Assembly (NCBI GenBank): GCA_030655315.1
Contig: JAURVT010000032.1
Location: 1-64,000, forward strand
DNA: 64,000 nt
DNA from: Nocardioidaceae bacterium
GTDB lineage: Bacteria; Actinomycetota; Actinomycetes; Propionibacteriales; Nocardioidaceae
Direction of reading: 5' to 3'
The position numbers and the translations under genes were made by a program. Of this stretch, positions 1 through 8,469 are shown piece by piece. Within the stretch, counting starts at the first letter, position 1. Each line of letters starts with the position of its first letter. The notes below the pieces were generated by a model. It was not told where the DNA came from and ran no database searches. It saw only the letters and a list, made by a program, of their open reading frames with translations.

Positions 1-438
1 GACGCGGACGAGCGCGCCGAGGTCGCCCGCCGGCAGGACGAGGACCACGCCCGCGTGGTCGCCGGCCTCGCCGCGGCCGCCGTCGACGCGGCGCGCGCCG
101 CCGACGTCACCGTGCGGGCCGTCGAGGAGCGCGTGCTCGAGGTGGCGCTCGCCGTCGCGGAGGCCGTCGTGGGCGCCGAGCTGTCGTCGGTCGACCGTGC
201 CGCCGAGCTCGCCGTGCGTCGCGCTCTGTCCCTGGTGCCCCCCGGCGCCACCGTCCGCCTGCGCCTGCACCCCGGCGCCGCCGCCACCGTCGACGTCGAC
301 GCGCTCGCCGCCGAGGGGGTCCAGGTGGTCGCCGACCGCACGCTCGCCCCGGGCGACGCGATCGCCGAGGACGACGACCTCGTCGTCGACGCCACCGTCG
401 CGACCGCCCTGGCCCGCGTCCGCGAGGTGCTCGCATGA
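1..438 (+). CDS. fliH: FliH, flagellar export ATPase regulator (5' end outside window)
   Basis: The reading frame is open from the first base and ends in TGA, so only the C-terminal part of the protein is present. It shows the alanine/valine-rich helical region followed by the FliH/HrpE-type C-terminal domain (LRLHPG near the middle, then DLVVDATVATALARV). FliH normally binds the FliI ATPase and holds it at the export gate. Its stop codon overlaps the fliI start (ATGA), as expected for a translationally coupled fliH-fliI-fliJ run. The assignment rests on position plus the weak family signature; the missing N-terminus cannot be judged. Confidence 0.85.
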   Translation, partial: DADERAEVARRQDEDHARVVAGLAAAAVDAARAADVTVRAVEERVLEVALAVAEAVVGAELSSVDRAAELAVRRALSLVPPGATVRLRLHPGAAATVDVDALAAEGVQVVADRTLAPGDAIAEDDDLVVDATVATALARVREVLA

Positions 439-1745
439 GCCTGCTCACCCCCGACCGCCTCGCAGCCGCCGTCGCCGCGGCCGGCCCGCGCCGCCACGGC
501 CGCGTGCTCGAGCTGCGCGGCCTGCACGTCCTGCTGAGCGGCACCGACGCCGCCGTCGGCGACCTCGTCGAGATCGAGGCCCCCGGCCGCACCGTGCTCG
601 CCGAGGTGGCCGCGAGCACCCTCGACGGCCAGGTCGCGCTCCCCCTCGCCTCGCTCACCGGCGTGCGCGTCGGGGCCCGGGCCCGCTCCACCGGCGGCCC
701 GCTCACCATCCCCGTCGGCGAGGCCCTGCGCGGTCGCGTGCTGGACGGCCTCGGCCGCCCGGTCGACGGCGGCCCCTCGCTGACCCACCTGCCGCACGTC
801 TCGGTCGAGAACGACGCGCCGGCCGCGCTGAGCCGCCAGCGCGTCGACCGCCAGGTCGGCCTCGGCGTCCGCGCGCTCGACGCCCTCGTCCCGTGCGGAC
901 GCGGCCAGCGCATGGGCATCATGGCCGGCTCCGGCGTCGGCAAGTCCACGCTGCTCTCGATGGTCGCCCGCGGCTCGGAGGCGGCCATCTCGGTGATCGC
1001 CCTCGTCGGCGAGCGAGGCCGCGAGGTCCGTGAGTTCGTCGAGAACGACCTCGGGCCCGAGGGCCTGGCGCGCTCGGTCGTCGTGGTCGCGACGTCGGAC
1101 GCTCCTCCCGTCGAGCGCCTGCGGGCTGCGTTCACCGCCACCCGCATCGCCGAGCACTTCCGCGACCAGGGCGAGGACGTCGTCCTGATGATGGACAGCC
1201 TCACGCGGGTCGCGATGGCCCAGCGCGAGATCGGCCTCTCGGCCGGCGAGCCCCCCGCCACCCGCGGCTACCCGCCCAGCGTCTTCGCCCTGATGCCCCG
1301 CCTGCTCGAGCGTGCGGGCCCGGCCCCCGTCGGCAGCATCACCGGCCTGTACACCGTCCTCGTCGAGGGCGACGACATGCAGGACCCGATCGGCGACACC
1401 GCCCGGTCGATCCTCGACGGCCACGTCGTGCTCTCGCGGCGCCTCGCCACGTCGGGCCACTACCCCTCCATCGACGTGCTCGAGTCGGTCTCGCGCGTCG
1501 CGGGCACCGTCAGCACGCCCCAGCAGCGTGCCGACGCCACCGACCTGCGGGCCCTGCTCGCGGCGCACCGCGACGTGCGCGAGCTCGTCGAGATCGGTGC
1601 CTACGCCCCCGGCAGCGAGCCCACGGCCGACCGTGCGCTCGCCCTGATGCCCCTGATCGACCTGTTCCTGCGCCAGGGCCTGGACGAGCGTGACGACACC
1701 GCCACCACGTGGGACGCCCTGCACCAGCTGGTCGGTGCCGCGTGA
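435..1745 (+). CDS. fliI: FliI, flagellum-specific export ATPase
   Basis: This 436-residue protein is the F1-beta-like ATPase that powers or assists export of rod, hook and filament subunits at the cytoplasmic face of the flagellar export gate. The Walker A loop is at residues 164-171 (AGSGVGKS) and the Walker B strand ends at Asp254 (VVLMMD), followed by SLTRVAMAQREIG, which is typical of FliI/YscN. The N-terminal beta-barrel segment and GRVLDGLGRPVDGG are also present. Length matches the family. The start ATG overlaps the fliH stop, and the end overlaps the fliJ GTG. Confidence 0.97.
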   Translation: MSLLTPDRLAAAVAAAGPRRHGRVLELRGLHVLLSGTDAAVGDLVEIEAPGRTVLAEVAASTLDGQVALPLASLTGVRVGARARSTGGPLTIPVGEALRGRVLDGLGRPVDGGPSLTHLPHVSVENDAPAALSRQRVDRQVGLGVRALDALVPCGRGQRMGIMAGSGVGKSTLLSMVARGSEAAISVIALVGERGREVREFVENDLGPEGLARSVVVVATSDAPPVERLRAAFTATRIAEHFRDQGEDVVLMMDSLTRVAMAQREIGLSAGEPPATRGYPPSVFALMPRLLERAGPAPVGSITGLYTVLVEGDDMQDPIGDTARSILDGHVVLSRRLATSGHYPSIDVLESVSRVAGTVSTPQQRADATDLRALLAAHRDVRELVEIGAYAPGSEPTADRALALMPLIDLFLRQGLDERDDTATTWDALHQLVGAA

Positions 1746-2188
1746 CGCGCCCGCAGGAGGACGCCGGCCTCGGCGCCGTCGAGCGCGTGCGCGGGGTCCG
1801 CGAGCAGGACAGCCTGATCGGCCTGCAGCGCTCGATGTCCATCCGCGCCGAGCGGCTCGCCGCCGCCGAGCGCGCCCGGGCCCGCATGGTCGCGATGCCC
1901 GCGTTCCGCCAGGGCACCGGGGCCGAGCTGCTCGCGGCGCGCGCCGTCGGACGTCGCATGGCCGACGCGAGCCGCGAGGCCCAGGACGCGGCCGAGGCCG
2001 CCGACCGCCTCACCACCGAGGCCCGCGGCCGCTGGCAGGACGACCGCACGCGCCTGCGTGCCGTCGAGCACCTGCTCCAGCGCCGCGCCGACGTCCGCGC
2101 CGAGGAGCGCCGTCGCGCCGAGGAGCGCGACCTCGACGACGTCGCCGGCCAGGGCTGGCTGCGTCGCCGGCGGGAGGCCCGCCGATGA
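1742..2188 (+). CDS. fliJ: FliJ-like flagellar export chaperone
   Basis: A 148-residue, Arg/Glu/Ala-rich, almost entirely helical protein that fits the antiparallel coiled coil of FliJ, the stalk-like partner of FliI. The start is taken as the GTG at 1742, which overlaps the fliI TGA (GTGA); an earlier in-frame start would run back into fliI. FliJ sequences are poorly conserved, so the name depends on composition, size and the invariable place directly after fliI. The stop overlaps the ATG of the next gene. Confidence 0.85.
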   Translation: MTRPQEDAGLGAVERVRGVREQDSLIGLQRSMSIRAERLAAAERARARMVAMPAFRQGTGAELLAARAVGRRMADASREAQDAAEAADRLTTEARGRWQDDRTRLRAVEHLLQRRADVRAEERRRAEERDLDDVAGQGWLRRRREARR

Positions 2189-3177
2189 GCGTCGACGCGG
2201 TGGCCGGCCGCATCCAGGAGATCGAGAGCCAGATCCAGCTGCTCGCGCCGAAGCGCGTCGGCACCACGAGCACCACCAGCGGGGCGGACTTCGCCCGCGC
2301 CATGGCGGCCTCGGGCGCCGGCACCGCGGGCGGCACCGGTGCCGCGGGCACCGTCGGCGACGTCGCCGCCACCGGCGGCAGCGGATCGTCCTCGGGCGGC
2401 GAGGCCGTCGTCGACACCGCGCGCAAGTACCTCGGCATCGACTACGTCTGGGGCGGCACCGACCCGAAGAGGGGTCTGGACTGCTCCGGCCTGGTCCAGC
2501 TGGTCTACAAGCAGCACGGCATCGACCTGCCCCGCGTGTCGTACCAGCAGGCCAAGGCGGGTCGGCCAGTGTCGAGCATGGCCGAGGCGCGGCCGGGCGA
2601 CATCCTGGCCTTCAACAGCCCCGTCAACCACGTCGGCATCTACATCGGCGGCGGCAAGATGATCGAGGCGCCCCGTACCGGCCTGAAGGTCCGCGTGGCC
2701 GACGTCCCCGAGACACCCAGCGCCATCCGCCGGGTGCTCCCCGAGTCGGCCTCGGTGTCCTCCACCGCCGCGCGCGGCACGTCGGGCTCGCTCGCCGGCG
2801 TGCCCTACGCCAAGCTCTTCACCACCGCCGGCGCCAAGCACGGCGTCGACCCCACGCTGCTCGCGGCCGTCGCCAAGCAGGAGTCGGGCTACCGGCCCGA
2901 CGCCGTCAGCCCGGCCGGCGCGCGCGGCCTCATGCAGCTGATGCCCTCGACCGCCCGCGGCCTCGGCGTCGCGAACAGCATGGACCCGGCGCAGGCCGTC
3001 GACGGCGCCGCACGCCTGCTCAAGGACCTGCTCGGCGACTTCGGCCGGGTCGACCTCGCGCTCGCGGCCTACAACGCCGGCCCCGGCGCCGTGCGTCGCT
3101 ACGACGGCATCCCGCCGTACGCCGAGACCCAGAAGTACGTCCGGGCCGTCCTCGCCCACCAGGAGCGCCTGTCGTGA
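2185..3177 (+). CDS. Bifunctional peptidoglycan hydrolase of the flagellar cluster (NlpC/P60 + lytic transglycosylase)
   Basis: This 330-residue protein joins two cell-wall-cutting domains. Residues about 75-180 form an NlpC/P60 peptidase, with Cys100 in DCSGLVQLVY and His149 in NHVGIYIG as nucleophile and base. Residues about 205-325 form an SLT/lysozyme-like transglycosylase with the catalytic Glu233 in KQESGYRP, then GLMQLMPSTA and AYNAGPGAV. A Gly/Ala/Thr linker precedes the P60 domain. No clear signal peptide is visible, so export may occur through the flagellar type III route, as for FlgJ. Its position between fliJ and fliK suggests that it opens the wall for the rod; that role is inferred. 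Confidence 0.92.
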   Translation: MSVDAVAGRIQEIESQIQLLAPKRVGTTSTTSGADFARAMAASGAGTAGGTGAAGTVGDVAATGGSGSSSGGEAVVDTARKYLGIDYVWGGTDPKRGLDCSGLVQLVYKQHGIDLPRVSYQQAKAGRPVSSMAEARPGDILAFNSPVNHVGIYIGGGKMIEAPRTGLKVRVADVPETPSAIRRVLPESASVSSTAARGTSGSLAGVPYAKLFTTAGAKHGVDPTLLAAVAKQESGYRPDAVSPAGARGLMQLMPSTARGLGVANSMDPAQAVDGAARLLKDLLGDFGRVDLALAAYNAGPGAVRRYDGIPPYAETQKYVRAVLAHQERLS

Positions 3178-4448
3178 ACGTGACCACCGCACCCGTCGCC
3201 ACCGCGACCGGTCCGACGACCGGCACCTCCGGCGAGGCCCCGTCGTCCGCCTCCGGCTTCGCAGCGCTGCTGCTCGGCGAGCTCGCCGCCTCGGCCCCTC
3301 CCCCGGCCGCGCTGACGGCGCCCGCCGCCGCCACCCCGGTCCAGCCGGTCACCGCCGCCCCCGTCGGGGTCCCGGCTCCCGTCGTCGCCGAGGCGCCTCC
3401 GGTCGTCCCGGCCGAGGTCGAGGCCGCACCGGCGCCCGCCGAGGAGCCCGTGCTCGGCGCCGATGCCCTCCCGGCCGCGTCGCCGGACGGCGTCGTGAGC
3501 GCCGAGCCCGTCCGGGCCGACGACCTGCCCACCGACGACCTGCCGACCGACACCGCCACGACCGCCCTCCCCGCTGCCCCGCTCCCGACGGGCACCGTCC
3601 CCACCGGTGCCGTGCCGACCGGTGCCGAGCCGATCGTCTCTCCTGTCGTGGACGCCGACGCCTCGCAGCAGCCCGCGCCCGTCGTCGCGACCACCGACGC
3701 CTCGCCCCGCATCGACTCGACCCGGACCGACGTGTCCCGGACCGACGCCCCCGCGAGCGTCGACGCACCGGCCCCGGCATCCCCGTCGACACCCGGCGCG
3801 CCCACCGACGACGCCGCCCCGACCGCGGTGGCGGCGACCGGCTCGCCCACCCCGCCGTCCCCCGCCGCCGCGCCCACGGCGGTGGCCGCACCGGTCACCT
3901 CGGTGGCCCCCGCTGCACCGGCGGCTCCCGCCACCGTGGCGCTGCCGGTCCCCCGGGACCCGGTGACCGCGCAGGTGCTGCCGGTCGTCGCCCGCGCCGT
4001 GTCGCTGGGCGAGGGCGTGCAGCGGCTCGTGCTGCGTCTGCACCCCGCCGACCTCGGCGAGGTGCGGGTCACCGTCACGGTGCGCGACGGCTCGGTCGAC
4101 GTCACGCTCACCGCCGGCGCCCAGGCCCGCCAGCACCTCCACCACGGGTCCGGCGAGCTGCGCCAGATGCTCGAGCTGGTCGGCGCCACCGCGGGCCAGA
4201 TCGTCGTCCGCGACCCCGCCCCCGTCACGGCGCCCCCCGCGGCGCCCGTCGCGGACGCGTCAGCGGGCGCGGGCACCGCGAACCCCGACGGCTCCGGCCG
4301 CAGCGGCGGGTCCGGCTCCACCGGCGGCGACGCCCGCGGTGACCGCTGGCGTCCGCCCGACCTCCGCGACGGACCGGGGGCTCCCGAGCCCCCGGTGCCC
4401 CGCCGCCCGACCTCCCTGTCCGCCCGCTCCCTCGACCTGACCCTGTGA
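3174..4448 (+). CDS. fliK: FliK, flagellar hook-length control protein
   Basis: The 424-residue product starts at a GTG overlapping the preceding stop (GTGA). Residues 1 to about 260 are a long Pro/Ala/Val/Thr-rich, low-complexity stretch suited to the secreted ruler part. Residues about 265-345 hold the conserved FliK C-terminal domain (QRLVLRLHPADLGEVRV, then VRDGSVDVTL and the LRQMLELVGA region), which switches export specificity at FlhB. The tail is Gly/Arg-rich. It sits just before flgD, the common order in Gram-positive flagellar operons. Confidence 0.9.
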   Translation: MNVTTAPVATATGPTTGTSGEAPSSASGFAALLLGELAASAPPPAALTAPAAATPVQPVTAAPVGVPAPVVAEAPPVVPAEVEAAPAPAEEPVLGADALPAASPDGVVSAEPVRADDLPTDDLPTDTATTALPAAPLPTGTVPTGAVPTGAEPIVSPVVDADASQQPAPVVATTDASPRIDSTRTDVSRTDAPASVDAPAPASPSTPGAPTDDAAPTAVAATGSPTPPSPAAAPTAVAAPVTSVAPAAPAAPATVALPVPRDPVTAQVLPVVARAVSLGEGVQRLVLRLHPADLGEVRVTVTVRDGSVDVTLTAGAQARQHLHHGSGELRQMLELVGATAGQIVVRDPAPVTAPPAAPVADASAGAGTANPDGSGRSGGSGSTGGDARGDRWRPPDLRDGPGAPEPPVPRRPTSLSARSLDLTL

Positions 4449-4455
4449 GGCCCTG

Positions 4456-4983
4456 ATGCCGATCTCCGTCCCGCCCGTGACCGCACCGGCACCGCAGACG
4501 ACCGCCGCCGTGGGGACGATCGACCCGACCGCGGCCGCACCCGCGTCCGCCACGGCGGGCGCGTCGACCAACTCCATGGACAAGGACACGTTCATGAAGC
4601 TGCTCGTCGCGCAGCTGAAGTACCAGGACCCGATGAACCCGACCGACTCCGCCCAGTTCATGGCGCAGACGGCCCAGTTCAGCTCGCTCGAGAAGCTCGA
4701 GCAGGTCGCCGACCAGACCCAGCAGGCGCTCGCCGCCCAGCTGGCCTTCGGCGCGAGCAGCCTCGTCGGCCGCACCGTCGCCTACCCGCAGGAGGACGGC
4801 AGCACCGCCACCGGCGTCGTCGACAAGGTCAGCTTCACCTCCAACGGGCCGGTGCTCACCGTCGGCGGCAAGGAGGTCGCCATGAACGACGTCACCGCCG
4901 TCACGACCACGGGCGCCGCCGCCACCGAGACCCCCGCGGTCGAGACCGGCACCGACGCCGGTCCGACCACCAGCACCCCCTGA
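4456..4983 (+). CDS. flgD: FlgD, hook cap / hook assembly protein
   Basis: The 175-residue protein carries the diagnostic FlgD segment MDKDTFMKLLVAQLKYQDPM followed by NPTDSAQFMAQTAQFSSLEKL. The later part (GRTVAYPQEDG, then VDKVSFTSNGPVLTVGG) fits the short beta domain. FlgD caps the growing hook and is needed for polymerisation of the hook protein encoded next. The ATG lies seven bases after the fliK stop. It is shorter than enterobacterial FlgD because the C-terminal Ig-like domains are reduced, as is usual in Gram-positive bacteria. Confidence 0.95.
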   Translation: MPISVPPVTAPAPQTTAAVGTIDPTAAAPASATAGASTNSMDKDTFMKLLVAQLKYQDPMNPTDSAQFMAQTAQFSSLEKLEQVADQTQQALAAQLAFGASSLVGRTVAYPQEDGSTATGVVDKVSFTSNGPVLTVGGKEVAMNDVTAVTTTGAAATETPAVETGTDAGPTTSTP

Positions 4984-5058
4984 TCCACGCACCTCCCCGC
5001 TCTACCCGACCAGGCCAGCCCGCGACCGCGTCCCGGCCACCTCGAGAGGACCACCACC

Positions 5059-5910
5059 ATGCTTCGCTCGCTCTTCGCCGCGATCAGCGGCCTGCGCGTC
5101 AACCAGACCATGATCGACGTCACCGGCAACAACATCGCCAACGCCAACACCGCCGGCTACAAGTCGAGCCAGACGGTCTTCCAGGACACCCTCAGCCAGG
5201 CCATCTCGGGCGCGTCGGCACCCGGCGCCCAGGGCGCGGGCCGTGGCGGCACGAACCCGATCCAGGTCGGCCTCGGCGTGCAGCTCGCCTCGACCACCAC
5301 CAGCTTCACGCAGGGCTCGACCCAGCTCACCAACAACCCGACCGACATGATGATCAACGGCGACGGGTTCTTCGTCACCAAGTCGGGCAACGAGACGCTC
5401 TACACCCGCGCGGGTGCCTTCCGGTTCGACGCCGCCGGCAACCTCACCGCCCCCAACGGCAACATCGTGCAGGGCTACGTGCCCGGCCCCGGTGCCGAGG
5501 GCGAGGCCCCCGTCGACATCACCATCGCCGACATCGTCACCTCCGACGCCGACAACCCGATGACCTCCTACTCGGTCGGCCAGGACGGCGTCATCACCGG
5601 CAAGTTCTCCGACGGCACGCAGCGGCCGCTGGGCCAGGTGGCCGTGGCCAACTTCGCCAACCCCGCGGGCCTGGAGAAGGTGGGCGGCACCTCGTTCCGT
5701 CCGTCGACGAACTCGGGCGAGGCACAGGTCGGCTCCCCCGGGTCGGGCCGTCGCGGCACGCTCACGGCCGGCTCGCTGGAGATGTCGAACGTCGACCTCG
5801 CCCAGGAGTTCACCAACCTGATCATCGCCCAGCGCGGGTTCCAGGCGAACTCCCGCGTCATCACCACCTCGGACCAGGTGCTCGAGGAGCTCGTCAACAT
5901 CAAGCGCTGA
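5059..5910 (+). CDS. flgE: Flagellar hook protein FlgE (short, FlgG-like)
   Basis: The 283-residue product begins with the rod/hook signature GLRVNQTMIDVTGNNIANAN and TAGYKSSQ, and ends with the matching C-terminal helix (NLIIAQRGFQANSRVITTSDQ). These two termini form the coiled coil that polymerises in rods and hooks. The length is close to FlgG and to the short hook proteins of Gram-positive bacteria, so FlgG cannot be excluded by sequence alone. The position between flgD and flbD/swrD favours the hook subunit. A ribosome site (GAGAGGACC) lies before the ATG; the 75-base gap upstream shows no clear promoter. Confidence 0.88.
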   Translation: MLRSLFAAISGLRVNQTMIDVTGNNIANANTAGYKSSQTVFQDTLSQAISGASAPGAQGAGRGGTNPIQVGLGVQLASTTTSFTQGSTQLTNNPTDMMINGDGFFVTKSGNETLYTRAGAFRFDAAGNLTAPNGNIVQGYVPGPGAEGEAPVDITIADIVTSDADNPMTSYSVGQDGVITGKFSDGTQRPLGQVAVANFANPAGLEKVGGTSFRPSTNSGEAQVGSPGSGRRGTLTAGSLEMSNVDLAQEFTNLIIAQRGFQANSRVITTSDQVLEELVNIKR

Positions 5911-5950
5911 CCCAGCGGTCCGTCCGCCCCCGTGATCGGTGGCGAAGTCC

Positions 5951-5977
5951 TCAGGTCGGGGGCGGACGGGCCGATCA
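5951..5977 (+). promoter_or_regulatory. Sigma-28-like (FliA/WhiG/SigD class) promoter upstream of flbD-motAB
   Basis: TCAGGTCG at 5951-5958 and GCCGATCA at 5970-5977 are separated by exactly 11 bases. The second element matches the GCCGATAA -10 box of flagellar sigma factors, and the first corresponds to the TCAAG/TAAA-type -35. The same pair with the same spacing occurs before fliM and flhA. The flbD start is 55 bases downstream. Confidence 0.75.
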
Positions 5978-6031
5978 GACACCCGACAGGCCACGGACGG
6001 CCGGTCGGACAGGCACAAGGATGGTGCACCC

Positions 6032-6301
6032 ATGGTCACGCTCACCCGTCTCACCGGCGGACCCTTCGCGCTCAACGCGGACCTCATCGAACGGGTCGAC
6101 CAGACGCCCGACACGGTGATCACGCTGGTCGACGGCACCAAGTACCTGGTGCGCGAGAGCCTCGACGAGGTCGTCGCCGCCGTGCGTCACTTCCGCAGCA
6201 GCGTCCTCGCCGCCGCCGCCGACCTCGAGGTCGGACACCACCGGCCGGCCGCGGACGCGGCCCCGGCCAGCGTCCTGCAGTTCCCCCACGGGGAGCGCTG
6301 A
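6032..6301 (+). CDS. flbD: FlbD/SwrD family flagellar protein
   Basis: A protein of 89 residues beginning MVTLTRLTGGPFALNADLIE, with the family pattern (LTRLNG.. N.DLIE.. pDT.I.L.dG.kY.V.Es..EV). The conserved core covers residues 1-60; the remaining 30 residues are a variable tail. In Bacillus the homologue SwrD raises motor torque and lies beside the stator genes, and here it overlaps motA by one base (TGATG). The ATG at 6032 was chosen because the domain begins immediately there; upstream in-frame sequence is the promoter region. Confidence 0.9.
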   Translation: MVTLTRLTGGPFALNADLIERVDQTPDTVITLVDGTKYLVRESLDEVVAAVRHFRSSVLAAAADLEVGHHRPAADAAPASVLQFPHGER

Positions 6302-7068
6302 TGGATCCGGCAACCGCGATCGGCATCGGCGTCGGCCTGGTCGTCATCGTCGTCTCCAACATCATGGAGGGCGGCAACCCGGCGGCCCTGCTGCTGCCGG
6401 CCCCGATCATCCTGGTCTTCGGCGCCAGCATCCTGGCCTCGGTCGCCGGCGGCACGATGGCCGACGCCAAGGCCGCCGCCGTCTCGCTCAAGACCGCCTT
6501 CACGAGCAAGCCGCAGGCCTCCGGCGACCTGGTCCCCGTCCTCGTGACGCTGGCCGAGAAGGCCCGCCGCGAGGGCCTGCTGGCGCTCGAGTCGGCCTCG
6601 CGCGACATCGACGACCCGTTCCTCGAGCGCGGGATCAAGCTCACCGTCGACGGCACCGACCCCGAGGAGGCGCGCGAGATCCTCGAGTCCGAGATCTACG
6701 CCAAGCAGCGCGCCACCAAGCAGGAGGCCAAGTTCTTCAACGACCTCGGCGCCTACGCCCCGACGTTCGGCATCGTCGGCACCGTGATGGGTCTGGTGCA
6801 CGTGCTCGAGAGCCTGTCCAACCCCGACGAGCTCGGTCACCTCATCGCCGCCGCGTTCGTCGCGACGCTGTGGGGCGTCATGTCGGCCAACCTGCTCTTC
6901 CTGCCCATCGGCAACCGGATCAAGCGCCTCGGCGACCTCGAGGTCGCCCGGATGGAGCTCGTCGTCGAGGGCGTCATGGCCATTCAGGCCGGCGCGAACC
7001 CGCGGGTCGTCGCCCAGAAGCTCCGCTCGCTGCTGCCCGCGGCCGAGCGCGACGCCGAGGCGGCCTGA
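6301..7068 (+). CDS. motA: MotA, flagellar motor stator subunit A
   Basis: The 255-residue membrane protein shows the four hydrophobic segments of MotA/ExbB: two near the N-terminus (residues 5-55) and two in the C-terminal half (around APTFGIVGTVMGLVHVL and LIAAAFVATLWGVMSANLLF). The cytoplasmic loop between them is rich in Arg and Glu and would contact FliG. With MotB it forms the proton channel that turns the rotor. The ATG overlaps the flbD stop, and motB follows after three bases. Confidence 0.96.
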   Translation: MDPATAIGIGVGLVVIVVSNIMEGGNPAALLLPAPIILVFGASILASVAGGTMADAKAAAVSLKTAFTSKPQASGDLVPVLVTLAEKARREGLLALESASRDIDDPFLERGIKLTVDGTDPEEAREILESEIYAKQRATKQEAKFFNDLGAYAPTFGIVGTVMGLVHVLESLSNPDELGHLIAAAFVATLWGVMSANLLFLPIGNRIKRLGDLEVARMELVVEGVMAIQAGANPRVVAQKLRSLLPAAERDAEAA

Positions 7069-7071
7069 CCC

Positions 7072-7947
7072 ATGGCCCGCAAGCGTCGTCACGAGGAGGA
7101 GGAGCACGTCAACCACGAGCGGTGGTTGATCTCCTACGCCGACATGATCACCCTGCTCATGGTGCTGTTCGTCGTCATGTTCGCCATCAGCCAGGTCGAC
7201 CAGAAGAAGTTCGACGAGCTCAAGTCCGGCTCGTCCTCGGGGTTCGGCGAGACCAGCTCTCCGTTCCAGGGCTCCGACGCCGCCATGGCCGCCGACTCGG
7301 TGAAGATGGCCCCGGTCGCCCCCGTGCTCGCACCGGTCGGCGCCGAGGCGAAGGACGAGGACATCGAGGTGGACGAGGCCGAGCAGAAGCGGGCCGAGGC
7401 CCGACAGGCCGAGGCCGTCGCCGAGGTCCGCCGGCTCAGCACCGTCGAGCGACGGGTCCGCCAGGCCCTGCGCCGCCAGGGACTGGAGGAGGACGTCCGG
7501 ATCGCCATCGACGCCGACGGGCTCACCCTCAGTGTCGTGTCGCAGGAGGTCGTCTTCGCCGCCGACCGCGCCGAGCTCACGCGCCGCGGCGCGCGGGTCG
7601 TCGACGCCCTCGCACCCGCCCTCGCCGAGCTCCCCGACCAGATCGAGGTCGCCGGCCACACCAACCAGGTCGACGTGAAGCCCAAGTACTTCCCGACCGA
7701 CTGGGAGCTCTCGGCCGCCCGCGCGACCACGGTCCTGCGCCGCATGCAGGAGCGGGACGGCGTCCCCGGGGAGCGGCTCACGGCCGTCGCCCACGGCGCC
7801 GAGATGCCGCTCGTCGACCCCGACGAGCCCCAGGCGGCCCGCCTCAACAAGCGGGTCGACATCACGGTGCTGTCCTCGGCACCCCAGGAGACCCGCGCCC
7901 TGTTCAGCCAGGTGCTCGCCGCACAGAAGGAGAGGTCATCGCGATGA
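7072..7947 (+). CDS. motB: MotB, flagellar motor stator subunit B
   Basis: The 291-residue protein has a short charged N-terminus, one membrane helix with the proton-carrying Asp24 (SYADMITLLMVLFVVMF), a charged linker and a C-terminal OmpA-like peptidoglycan-binding domain (VAGHTNQVDVKP, then WELSAARATTVLRRM and LNKRVDI). It anchors the MotA/MotB stator to the cell wall. Its stop codon overlaps the fliL ATG. An Asp in a neutral channel context suggests proton rather than sodium coupling, which is an inference. Confidence 0.96.
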   Translation: MARKRRHEEEEHVNHERWLISYADMITLLMVLFVVMFAISQVDQKKFDELKSGSSSGFGETSSPFQGSDAAMAADSVKMAPVAPVLAPVGAEAKDEDIEVDEAEQKRAEARQAEAVAEVRRLSTVERRVRQALRRQGLEEDVRIAIDADGLTLSVVSQEVVFAADRAELTRRGARVVDALAPALAELPDQIEVAGHTNQVDVKPKYFPTDWELSAARATTVLRRMQERDGVPGERLTAVAHGAEMPLVDPDEPQAARLNKRVDITVLSSAPQETRALFSQVLAAQKERSSR

Positions 7948-8381
7948 GCGTGACGACGTTGCCCCCCTCGACCGACGAGGCCGAGGAGAAGCCGAAGAGC
8001 AAGAAGAAGCTCGTGATGGTGGTGGTCCTGCTGATGGTGGTCTCGGCGGCCGCCTGGTGGTTCCTGCTGAAGCCGGCCGGCGCCGCGCCCCCGCCCGAGC
8101 CCGGTGAGGTGGTCACGATGGAGCCGATCCAGATCAACCTCGCCGGGGGTCACTACCTCAAGATCGGCATCGCGATCCAGGCCACGGCAGACGCGCACGA
8201 GGCCCCGGACGGCAGCAAGGCGCTCGACGCCACGATCGAGCTGTTCAGCGGCAAGCCGGTCGAGGAGCTGGTGCAGCCGGTGCAGCGGCAGAAGCTCAAG
8301 GCCGAGCTGCTCAAGGAGCTCGAGGAGGGTTATCACCACGAGGTGATGGACGTCTACTTCACCGACTTCGTGACCCAGTAG
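7944..8381 (+). CDS. fliL: FliL, flagellar basal body-associated protein
   Basis: The 145-residue product has a basic cytoplasmic tail (KPKSKKK), one membrane helix at about residues 23-42, a Pro-rich joint and a periplasmic domain with MEPIQINLAGGHYLKIGIAIQ and the typical FliL ending (LLKELEEGYHH, VMDVYFTDFVTQ). FliL rings surround the stator and stabilise it. The ATG overlaps the motB stop; 88 bases then separate it from fliM, and that gap carries a promoter. Confidence 0.93.
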   Translation: MSVTTLPPSTDEAEEKPKSKKKLVMVVVLLMVVSAAAWWFLLKPAGAAPPPEPGEVVTMEPIQINLAGGHYLKIGIAIQATADAHEAPDGSKALDATIELFSGKPVEELVQPVQRQKLKAELLKELEEGYHHEVMDVYFTDFVTQ

Positions 8382-8435
8382 CCCCACCTCCCGGGTCGCC
8401 CACGGACCCCCGCGGGACGACTCGTCCGATTTCAC

Positions 8436-8462
8436 TCAGGTCGGTGCCCGCGGGGCCGATCA
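8436..8462 (+). promoter_or_regulatory. Sigma-28-like promoter directly in front of fliM
   Basis: TCAGGTCG at 8436-8443 and GCCGATCA at 8455-8462, again with an 11-base spacer. The -10 box ends only seven bases before the GTG of fliM, so transcription from it would begin at or next to the start codon and give a leaderless message. Confidence 0.75.
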
Positions 8463-8469
8463 GGGGGCC

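Noticed and set aside
2058-3173. Upstream extension of fliK through the hydrolase gene
   Set aside because: The frame before 3174 is the shadow of the P60/SLT gene; the GTG overlapping the previous stop is the natural start.
5059-5910. Calling this gene flgG with certainty
   Set aside because: The length is FlgG-like, but the place after flgD and before flbD is that of the Gram-positive hook gene; kept as flgE with the alternative noted.
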